Positions 25,301-37,300 of a stretch of 64,000 nt of DNA are shown here, piece after piece (position 1 is the stretch's first letter; each line of letters opens with the position of its first letter). The notes beneath the pieces are model-generated. The model did no database searches. It saw nothing but the letters and a program-made list of their open reading frames with translations, and was not told the origin of the DNA. The translations under genes and the position numbers were made by a program. The stretch comes from Crotophaga sulcirostris (Eukaryota > Chordata > Aves > Cuculiformes > Crotophagidae), in NCBI GenBank assembly GCA_013397455.1, contig VYZB01000279.1, forward strand, positions 1,130,806 to 1,194,805. The letters run 5' to 3'.

Positions 25301-28300
25301 TGTGAATATCAGGATTCATTGTGTTTGTGATTGCTTCGGCCTTGCTGTTCAGTGCTTTGAACTGTTAGAATTATTATTTCCCTAGGTGTCTTAATGGCTT
25401 AGTTTCCAATATGATTAAGTTGGTGTTTTGCTGTTCTTTATTTGCCTAGGTGAGCGACCTGGTAGAATGGTGTAGTAAAAGCACTTTCTCTCCAGGGAAG
25501 GGTAGTTGAATCTTAAATAGTGACTGCCTTCAGCATGGGATATCTAAACCTAAGTTGAAATGATCAGGGCAAATTTAGAACGAGAGAAATATGTTAAGCA
25601 GAAACTAGAAACAAGTGCTTCACAGTTATGTTATAACTGGTCCTAACTTACAGATGTGAAGTGTTAATGACTTCAATACTTTTGGATTTGGCTTTTCATT
25701 GTTGTGGGTTTTTTTGTTTTTAACAAAGCAACTTACAGTCCTGATAAAATCTGTTTTCTGTATCTTCCTTGTCTGAAGTCTCCATAGATGGTCATCCTGC
25801 TTAACATAATGCTTTTTTTGGCTCAGCTCTCAGGTTTGGAATTAGAGAACAGAAAGGTGTAAGCTAAAGACAAGTGAAGCCGTAATAGCTGTTCTAAAAA
25901 GCTCCATAGTATAATGTGACACTTTTAAGAGTAGAAATGATTGCCTGTGTGGCACAGTGTTTTGTTTTCATACCTCTTACCTTTTTGTTGAACTCTGATT
26001 GAATGAGGACATATCACTATCTCAACACAGTTTGTGCTTTGTATTGCAAATTTGGGTGAAGTCTGAAGGGAAGTGCCAAAACACCAGGGAGATAAATTAT
26101 GTCTCTAAACTTTGCACAGAATTACTACATTTGGGGTGTTTGTCTTCTTTTTGTGAATGAGAAGTTTGGTTAATAAACCTTTGCTTATTTTGTGTGTGAT
26201 AGTTTTAGGGCAGCAACCACAATTTTCATACATAAGCCAAATGTTCGCTATTACAGATGTTATTTTCCTGTCTCAGTACTTTTTATCTCAATTTTGTCTG
26301 CCACTTGATGTTGAAAATATTGCTTTTATTTGTTATGGGGTTTTTTAGATGAGAAAAAGAAGGAGAGGAAGAGAGCTAGAGGTATCTCTCCAATTGTTTT
26401 TGACAGAAGCGGAAGTTCTGCATCAGAATCGTATGCAGGTATTCTTTTATTGCTTGTCATCCTGACTTGCATCAAATCTTAATGTGTAATCTAAAATAAA
26501 TGTAACTGGCTGTAGAGATTTATGGGTTCTGTAGCTTTGTATAATTTGGTATTGACTTCTGGCATGTTGTGTGTGGATACCTTTGGGGGGAAGTAGGCTT
26601 TCTTGTCACTTTAATGCTATTCTGTTGCTTAAGTGGAATTTTCACTTTTTTTTTTAATCTTGGAAGATGATGATTCAGTGACTAGTTTTCTGAGTAGGAA
26701 ATTGTTCAAATACTATTTTAAAAAGACTAAACCCAAACCAAACAACCTAAAACCAAGCCAAAACAAACTGAACCAAAACAAAACACTCGTGCACATTGAA
26801 CAGTATTTTTTGTGTGTGTGGGTGCGCGCCAGAAAGCATAATTTGTCATGAATGAAAATTGTATGTGACAAGGCTGTAGAAATTGTATATTATCTCTATT
26901 AAGGCTCAATCTGAACAAATGTACTTTGGCTAAACGCAGGTTCAGAAAAGAAGCATGAGAAATTATCATCTTCCGTTCGTGCTGTCCAAAAAGGTATCAT
27001 TTAAATTTGAATTTTTAATGCATGCCCCATAGCAAGCCATTGTCTCTGTTCATTAAATTACCTGTAAGTAGTAATGTTCCGATATAAATCAGTTTGAGCA
27101 CATAATGTTCTGAGCATAATAAGTGAGTTTTGAGCTACTTTTGCATGTGTTCAGAGTGATATGCAAAAAGTTCAGTCGCTTTACACCTTGCAGAGGCAAC
27201 AGAGCAAAAAATAGATTGCTTACATCTGAGAAGAGGAACATTTCAGCACTTTTTTGGACAACTTATGCTCATAGTGAATGATACCCAGTATTTATTGAAA
27301 TAAGGAAGGAAATAAGTCCAGTATATCGGAACATCACTGAATCATGCTGATTTTATTTTATTTCTTCTTTACCTGAATATCTTTACCTGAATATCTTAAG
27401 TTTTATTTTTGATTTGGTTTCCCCTGGCATTTTGTGCTCTACAGCCTAAACTTGCAGTTGGGTGGTTGACTGCGGTAATACAGGGGTAACAACTGGGTGG
27501 GATACAATACTTTTTGAAGGAAGCAAACACTTACTTATGCTCAAAGTAACATTTTTAGTCAACTGTAAATATTTACAGTTCAGCTTATGTGACTTTTGTT
27601 TTTTCAGACCAAACAAGTAAACTTAAATACATTCTTCAAGATGCAAGATTCTTTCTCATCAAGAGTAATAACCATGAAAACGTATCACTTGCTAAAGCAA
27701 AGGTATGTTGAATTTTATTCAAACTGATCACTTTCTGTTTTTAAACACACCCACCTTACTACAGAAAAGCATATAGATAGATGCGTTCTTTTCTCCATCG
27801 CTTAAATCTTGGTAGAGGCAAGGGTAACAGATACTGATTATTCAAAGGTAGCTATTCTGCTTCCATTGTAACTTTGAAAAGTTTCTAGACTGTCAAGAGT
27901 GGGATTAAAAAGAACCCTCAAGGTCTGCTTGATAACATACTAAACCAACCTCCATTGGGATTGCTGCGATGGTATTCTCTCCATTTCATCAGCACTTGTG
28001 TTCATGTTGCTGTACTGTGAGGAGGTTCAGAAGGTTGTTCTGGCTTTCATCTAATGCTCTAAAACTACTTTTTTTCAGTTGATTCAGAGTTCTGAAGCCT
28101 TACTACAGAAATGTATGCCTGGCAGTGCTGGTGTAAGGGAGTTCTTTGGGAGGGATTCCAGCGTACTGGATTTCAACTGCTGAGGAGTGGCACTAGGCCA
28201 CACTGGTGGTTTTGTATTTGCATGTGTATTTGAAACAGCTTGTATATAAAATAGCTGATTTGCTGTTACATAATGTACACAGAGTAGATGATTAAATTTG

Positions 28301-31300
28301 TGAAGATCTTCTAAAAGAGAATAGCATTAAAATAATTAAATGTATCTTAAAATTCCCAGACAGGTTTGGCTATCCTCCCACCCTCAGCTTTGGGTCTGAT
28401 CTTTGCAGTGAACACTATTCTGACTGGTGTTTGCTGTAGCTTTTCAGAGGAATATATCCTTTCTGCGCCTCATCCACACTTGGAGCTGCAACATTATTCT
28501 AGTTCCTAAAGTTATTGGAGTGGATGCTTTGCCTCTTGGTGTATAGGCAACTGTGCTTTCATGAAACTGGCTTTTGTATTGCCAACATAACATATTGTTG
28601 TAGTTCACTGCAGGGCTTAACAAGCAGCCAAAAAACAATGTATATCTGACTGAAAGCTAATAAAAAANATATATATATATATAGTTCTCTAATGAACTGT
28701 CAGAGTCAGGCAGGCACTAATCTGAGCACAGAGTAGAACATGAGTACTTATTTTCCAGAAAAAAGAAAGGGAACAAACGTTTTCTTTGGTAGATCCTAGA
28801 TAATATTCTGTGGCTGAAATTTGTATGTAGTAAACCAGTGTAAGCTTCCCCTCTGAGTTTGCCCAGAGAATGGACTGGGGAACTGATCTTGCTGAAAAGT
28901 AATACAGCAAACTGGTGTTCTGTAGCACAGCTCAGTTGGTACATTACAACGGGTTGGATTTTATCGTACATGGATACACAGTGGCTGAAGGGGAAAAGGT
29001 AGGAATTAGCAGGTGAGGGTATGGGAGACTGCACAAAACTGTTTTAAAATGTTGGTCTGGTGTCATATATTTCTGGCCTCTTACTAGAAGAGTTTTAAAG
29101 TCTGCAAGCTCTTTGTCCTCAACGAATCTGTCATATTAAGATGACTGAAGTCCAGCTGCCTGCCTTTCAGTATATTTGCTGCTGTTTATTCATAATTTTT
29201 GTGTATTATACATCAACTTCCAAAGTCACTTAAAACATACATTAAAAATACTAGAGACGAAGGTTTACATCTATCTGTCCATCATTATTGTTGAAAATAA
29301 AACCTTATAGACGGTCTGAATGCATCTGCAGTGTTCCAAAAAAATTATTGAAAAACCAGTGTTTTGTCATAGGGCAGGCTACAAATATTTTCTGAAGGAA
29401 CTGAATTTAGCAATAGCTTTCTCTTTCCATTATCTTCTATCCTAGAACACTAGTCTTGTTATTCTTGTCTGCGCTATGTACTTCTGTCAGCTAAATCACT
29501 TGAGATGAACTCTTCTATTTTGGTGGTTTGGGGGGGCTTGTTTTGTTTTAGGGAGTATGGTCAACGCTTCCAGTGAATGAAAAGAAGCTTAATGCTGCAT
29601 TTAGATCAGCGAGGAGTGTTATTTTGATATTTTCTGTGAGAGAGAGTGGCAAATTCCAAGGTAAGGGAAAGCGAGCTGTTATCAAGGTAAGTGAAAGTGA
29701 ACTTTTTGTGCAATAGCTTTTCTGTTGTCTTTGTTACAATTTATGTGAAATCCTTTAGGATTTGCGAGATTGTCTTCAGAGTCCCATCATGGAGGATCAC
29801 CTATACACTGGGTGCTGCCTGCAGGAATGAATGCAAAAATGTTGGGAGGTGTCTTTAAAATTGACTGGATTTGCAGGTAAATCTTCATTTATGTTGCTGT
29901 TTAGTTACAGGGTGTTATAATACCCTTTCTGTGTATTGCTCACTGGAGTGCTGACAGCATCCTTTTGAAAACTCTATTCAACTGGAGATCTGTCCTGCAG
30001 TCTCCTCAAATCGACACATCCATGCTGCAGCTTGACTCGCATCTGCACCTGACATGCACTATGGATTTTCTTTTTTTAAAGTAGAGAATTAATTAATTTA
30101 GAGATTTTTGACACTTGATTGTGTTCTTTCACTGATCTCTTGCACAGAGAAAACTATTCTGAAGTCTTTGAGTAAAAACAACTGCTATAAGGCCTCACCT
30201 GTCCTCATCTGACATTTTGGCATGTGACTGATGATAGAAAATGGTAGTGCTCTGTGGTAACATATGAAATAGTAAAAATATTTTGCATAATGTAGAGGTT
30301 GTGAACAGTACGTTCATTGATTTAATTCAGGGGTGTCAAATTTGCAGCCTGAGGGCCGAATCCATCCCTCCACTGTGTTTTATCCAACCCTGCACCTTGT
30401 TTGTACCCATTGGCAGCGCTGAACTCCTTGTCCCTGCGCTCCTGCCAGTGCTGGGCACGTGTGCAGCGTGTGACGCGCGTTACGCTGCAGGAGCAGGAGA
30501 ACGGCGGGAGCCCTGAGTTTAACACTCCTGATTTAACTGATTATGCCTTACGGAAAAGATTTTAAACCTCTCTTAGAACTGACATAGCTCTTTCTTGTGA
30601 GATACTTTGTGTAGTTGTACAGGCACCTAGGATTGCCCAAAAGACTAAATACTGGGAAGGTGAAACTTTGAATTGGAGAAAAATCTAGGTCAGAAAGGTC
30701 CTTTGAAAGTTACTGACTCCAACCTCCAGCTCAAAGTGGTTCTAGCTTCGTAGTTAGGTCAGATGCTCAGAAATTTATTTGAGTAGGTACCATGAACTAC
30801 TAGCATGCATAAAGACTGGTCAGCATATTAAGATGGTGAGATAGTAAGCAAGCACGATCTCGATATTGTACAAAGAAAAAATAACCCCAGAATTCTTTAT
30901 GATATGTTGTCATAGCATGGACTATACTAGTTAATATTAGAGTATGTCAAAGTGTAATGTACAGTTACTAATATGTACTCATACATTCATTCAGAAGTCT
31001 GACAGTGCAAGGAATAACAGGATTTTGTATGTAATGTCCTGCTGTATGCATTTTTAATGTTTTTTTTACAAAAAAATGAGGCAAAACTATAAATGGTCCC
31101 ACTTGCATATTTAGGCGTGAATTGCCATTCACTAAATCTGCTCACCTGACCAATCCTTGGAACGAACACAAGCCAGTAAAGATTGGACGTGACGGACAGG
31201 TTTGTTACTTTTTTTTTTCTATAACCAACATTTTCTAGTGCTTGCTTTCAGCTTTGTATGTTACAGAAGATTTGGAATCTTTTTAGGTCAGTTACTTTCA

Positions 31301-34300
31301 GTAGAGTTCTGTGACAGAAGCACTTGACTTGTTTCTAATACCATTGTTGAAGAGGGAAACCAAAACCAATAATGGTGCCAATTCTGTTGTCATCTTTGTG
31401 ATAAGCAGTGTTTGATGCTTCAAAATTACGTGATATTTTGGATTTGAAGTGTAATGTGCCTTGCATTGTATGGTGTGCAAACATATAGCATCGTTTTTTA
31501 ATAATAAGTTATTGTGTTTCCAACTATGTTTTGTGTTGCATGTTGGTTTTTTATATGCTATATTGCTTAGGCATAGACTTTACCATTATAAAGTATATGC
31601 TAAGTAAATGTTAAGTGGGGTGGCTTGCTATCTTGTCAGACATACCAGAGAGCAGGTATGTTGCTGCTGTCGTCAAGTAACCTAGCCTTGACTAAAATAA
31701 CAGGTTCTCCTTTCTTAAGGCATGATCGGAGTTGCATAATCTCTATACTGTATGGAAAACATAAATTCTGTAGATTATTTTGCCTGTAGGCACATTCACT
31801 TTGTTGGGTAGCAGAAGTAAAACAATATTTTTGGTCTTGTTTTTAATATGATGTGAAGTTAAGAAAAAGTATGTCAGTTAATTTTGTTTCTGTTAAATGG
31901 TTAAGGAAACGCATTTTTTAATGTTTTGTCCACTTCACTGTAGAGTTGCAATCAGATGTGGGTTTCATTTTTTTTCATAAACTTGCTGTACTGTTAGGTA
32001 CTGAGCAAACACTGCTCTGAGGTGCTTGATTCCCCTGCTTTTTAACTTGGGTTATTTCCTGAAGTGATTGTTGTTTATCCGTTTACATTTTGTGTAACCC
32101 AGAATGGATCTCTCTTCTGAAGATGTGTACACCAAGCTTTTTGCATTTATGACATCCTTTGGGAAGGCATTCCACAGGCCTGATAGTCACCAGATTGAAG
32201 AAGCACTATTTTGAATTATTTTGTACCTGGCTCCTGCCAGCTTCATTTGATGGCCCAGAGTTCTTGTACAAGAAGGAGTCAACGAGTTGATCTCTCTCCC
32301 TCTCTCCTGCAAACAGCTTGTGGTGTCGGATGCTCCCATTGTATCCGTCCTGTACCCCACACCTCACTTACTCACTTACTCCTTTTTTATTCTAGGCTGG
32401 AGAAACCCAACCTGCTCAGTCATTGCATGTAGGAATTGTTGTACTCATTCAGTTATCCTTGGTGCACTGTTTTGAATCTTTTCTGTTTCTATTGTGCCCT
32501 TATTTTTTGAGATGGAGGGATCAGAACTGCACCCAGTATTAAAAGTATGGGTGGAACATGGACTCTTAAGTGTGTTATAATGACTTCCTTATTCTGTCTT
32601 CCTTCCCTAATAATCCTGAACACAGAATTTGCTTGGTTTGACTGCTGTCAAGCTTTAAGCTGATATTTTTATGGACCTGTCTACCATACAGTGAAGAACT
32701 CGATTTTGAGTGGTAATAGTTTGCTTCATCAGGCCTTGGCTTTATATGTGAAGCTGGGATGAATTTTTTTCCTACGTATGTCACTTTTCTCTCTGTAATA
32801 GGTTATTTTCTTTGTGATGAAAACCAGTCCTCTGATTTTTGTAGCAAAACAGTGATGTGGCCTGTATGTCTCATGGGAAGATATGGTTGCCTAAAGTGTT
32901 GGACTATTTTATGAAAATTCTAAGTAGTGCCTAAAGAGTGAAAGGTAATGTAAGTGGATTTTGCTCTGTCTTTAATGATACTGAAATCTCTTCAAAGTGT
33001 GTCTCTTTTTAAAAGAAAAAAGTATTTTGTCATTGCATTTGGAGTGACTTTCATTTTTTCAGTTTATAAACCACTACTGAACTTCTAACTAATTCTAGGA
33101 AATTGAGCCGGAATGTGGAACCCAACTTTGTCTTCTCTTCCCTCCTGATGAAAGTATTGACTTGTATCAAGTCATTCATAAAATGAGGCACAAGAGAAGA
33201 ATGCACTCACAACCCCGATCAAGAGGACGACCATCCCGTCGAGACCCCGTTCGGGACGTGGGAAGGTTAGAAACGTTCTTTGGACTGATAATAGGCACAT
33301 GTATCAGAATAACGTGATGGAGGAGTATGATTCGTCAAAGCTTTTCCTGCGATAAAGAAGAGAGAAAATCCTCAAATCAAGCTGCATGGACAAGTTTGTG
33401 GCTTCATTGAGGATTTCATTGTTCCCCGGTCTGTCATTTTTCAAGAGGAAATGGGGATCTTTGCTTTTGCATAAAAAAGCTCTTAAAGTGCTATCTAGTT
33501 TAGACTAGATCATTATTGAGATAATGCAACGTGTAATACTAGCTGTAGGTAAGCTTGGCTTGATTATGAACAGGCTAGATGGAGAGAAGGAAATATTTAT
33601 ATGCCAAAAATGTGTTAATATCTTGTAAAAGCCTTTTCTTTCAGGTGTGTCTCTGGATAATCCTTATCAAATATGGGACTTTTATAAGGATCACTTAGAA
33701 TTTTGCAGAAGATGCCGCCTCATTTTGAGGATAAAATATTTAAGTTATTTTGATATTCAAGAGGAGCATTATTGGGACTGTTTCAAATTGTATCACCGTG
33801 ATGTGTTAACCCCATTGCCAAATATTCTCTAACATGTAACCACTGAATTCGCACATCTTGCTGAGCTTCTGAAAACAGTAGGTTCTTTCCAAAAGGGATC
33901 AAGTGGCCCTTGGAGACCCGGCAACAAACCAAAAAGAATGGCTGTTGCTGTGTCTGTATATACAACCCTTCCAGATGCTGGCAGTACCTGTGGACTTAAA
34001 GTGTTTTTAGAGGATCGACATGGTTATTGATCACTGCTATATGAACTTAACATCATTTTCCAGAAAAAAGGGGGTATATCTTGTTACAGAATTGGAGAAG
34101 TCTTTGCAAAGAACTGATATTATCCCTTCTGCCAAACACCTTTTCCCCGTGCAGCCACTTTGCATACAGACTGATGTATGATTTGGGCTGAAACCTTTTG
34201 TTAAGTTTCCTCTTTGTGGAAACATCCTGTGGTAGGTACAGATACCCAACAAGAGTCCCCATTTCCTTGAGCTTAAAAAAGGACACTGTAACGCGTAGGT

Positions 34301-37300
34301 AGGAGGAAACCTGGCAGCACCCCCCTATTTTTGGCTTTAAAGGACTGAACACCAAGATGGCTTTTGAAGTTAAGCTAAGAGGTTTCCAGTGCAATAAAGT
34401 ATATACAAGTGAAAGTTTTGCAATGGACTGCAAACTATACATATAACACCACCACACCTTCTCAAGCCTGCCAGGGCCTCCATTTATGTGTGTGGCTTGC
34501 AGCTTAAAGTCATTAGTTGGACTACTATATGAACTGTTTCTATCATATTTTATACCGGTCGTAAATGCACTCTCAAAACTACAAGAAAGCGGTATGTTTA
34601 TTCTTTACACCAGCTTTTATTTTCCTTGATCTGATATTGCTATAGATGCAACTGCTTTGTTTTTTGGGCTTTTTGCTCATAGTATAGAATCTGCTTTCAT
34701 TTAAAAAGCTTAGTAACTGGGTATGGTGGGCTTTAAAGACTGGAGTCGGGAAGGGGGAGGAGAAATTACTATAGAACTAAAAGCTACATGAGCTTGTTAC
34801 TCAGCAAGCAAGTTGCACGGTAATTAAGCAATTTAAGAAAGTGTTACTTTCTTGTCATAAGGAATTATATTGCTGGGATGGGGGAAGAGGATGGATTTGT
34901 AGCTGCTTTGTTTTTAGAAACACTGTTTATGTTAGCACTGGAGTCTCCCGTTAACATTTATGTACCTTGATGGACCAATATTAGCAGTCAGTTTTCAGTT
35001 CTTTATTAAACATAACAGCAACTGGAATATAACTGGTTTATAATAAAAACTGAGAGCAAAGTCTTTAAAGATCTCTACAGTAAAAGAGCTATTTATATAG
35101 AAAAGAGCTTCTCTTATTTTAATTATTACGAAGCTTAAGCATTCTTAAAATTCTTGTAAGAAGCACCAATGCATTGCTGGTAAATTGCTTATAATGAAAG
35201 TTGTTAGAAATAATATCATTGCCCTACCCAGTTAGAAAAGCTATAGTGAAAGAAGCAATTTCAAAAAGCATGCACAATTTTATTTATGTATGTTATGGTA
35301 ATGGACCTCTTGCAGCATTCTTTACCCCGTAACTATCAAATACAGCAATGTCCATACCTTCTGACTGTAATGATATATTTTGCCATTTATTTTTACTGTA
35401 TTCAATTCTGTAAATTATTTTGTTATCCAATAGGCTGTTTCAAAATGTGATGTGGGAAGTGTAATGTTAAAGCCTTAAGTCTGAGCTTGTTTTAGACAAA
35501 TTTGTTACACTTTGTTTCGTTTGAAGGTACAGTTGGTACAGTTGAAGGTACAGTTCCTTCCTTAGCTACCAAAGCTCTTGTAGCCAGAAAGTAACAATGG
35601 AGGGTTTTTAATTGGACTGTTGTGCTAATTATTTGAATTCAGATTTAAAGCTGTAGAACACTTTGAAGCAGATGGAATTCAGAATGATAAAATTGAGATC
35701 GTGGGCAGCTCAAGCTATTCCTATGCTGTGGTGAATACTTCAAGCAACCTTGTTTAATCTTTGATATCTAATTTGTGTAGGCGTCGACCAGAAGATTATG
35801 ATATTCATAACAGCAGAAAGAAACCAAGGATTGACTATCCCCCTGAGTTTCACCAAAGACCAGGTTAATATGGTTAATCTCTTACTATGAAGATACGTGT
35901 TCATCAGTGCACAAATATTTTCTCTTGTATTGTATACTCATGATATGACTGGGATATAAAAATGGGACTTGTTCCAAGTGCTACCTGCTGGTTTAACCCA
36001 CCTCTCACAGAAGTCAGTGACGCTGTTTCACTGGTCTGGGAGAGAGAGCGGAGTTAATTTAGGCTGAGCCCTTAGAGTCGAGGAATTGTGTACATTGTTG
36101 TGAATGTTCCTCTCAAGCACTTTGTTAATACAGGCACAAGAATTGGTTTGACTACTTGTCAGTGCACTGATCATCAAATTAAAATGTTTATCAGTAATTT
36201 TCAACTGGGAAAGTCGGCTGAGTTTGCCTGACTGACAGCCTGTGTTCAGAGGTGACAGTTTTCAGTGAGAATTTTTTTAGAAGTTTAACATAAGGAAGGG
36301 AGGGGGAGGTTTCACCGCGTTTTACAAGAGGGTCTGATATTATGAGTTTGATAAAGGAATTTTGTTCTCCAGAAACAAATGTTTGCAGCAGTAATGCAGC
36401 AACAGCACTGTTAATATTGCAGACTTTTTGTTTTCCTTCAGAAAATGATTATTAAGAAATTGACACTTTCAGTCACTATATCTTTCTTCGCTGCTGTTAG
36501 AAATACATATTTCATTATTTTAGTATTACATTTCTCAGTCTTAAGAACCTGCCTTTTCTGTCTGCCTTGACTGCAAAGGCTGTGTTCTTTGATGCAAAAA
36601 CAGTGTTGTTGCTGCTCCCTGGCTTTCCAAGACTGTTGTTTAGAGTACAGAATAATTTTTTTTTTTAATAACGAAGCTGGGAAGCATTATCTCATTAGCA
36701 TAACTGTACCTGGTGTTTTGCACTGTTTCACTGAGCTCTTTAAAGATTACTTTCTGCAATTTATTGAAGCCGTAAGAGTTCTTTCCCCCGTGGAGCTTTT
36801 CCAGGTGTTTTCTTAGGTTATTTTTTATTTTCTATGTAACATTGTATCCAAAACCTATTTGGCAGTGAGCTTCAGGAGTTGCCCAGATGAACACATTGTA
36901 CTGAATACACAGTTAATAAGTCCTAACAGCCATGTGCTGGCTGGCAATGGACAGTACTCTTCAAATTTGTGGGCATTCCCAATTAATTTGACTAAAATGC
37001 AAGTATTAATTTACACAAATACCCCCTTCCATATTTGTTTATAGTGTGTGCAAGTTCCTATGAGTGTATCTGTAATTTTTTTATTACTACATTATAAGAT
37101 TTTTCTGTACTGTCTACAAGATGTTTTAAGTTTTTGAGAGCATAATTGACACAGCACAATTAACACAACTTCATAGCTGGCACAGAATGAAAGGACAGTT
37201 TTTAATGAATGTATTTTTTTTTTTTAATTGTTAACTTGAGATGGTAAATTGAATTAATGCTGCTTGATGTTCGAACAGGGTATATAAAGGATCCCAGATA

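Larger units (their letters stand above)
29877..31114 (+). other. YTHDC1 intron 9
   Basis: A 1238-bp intron carrying a hAT-like MITE (30328-30530) and an old CR1 fragment (30665-30785). The rest is plain AT-rich sequence. Confidence 0.7.
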
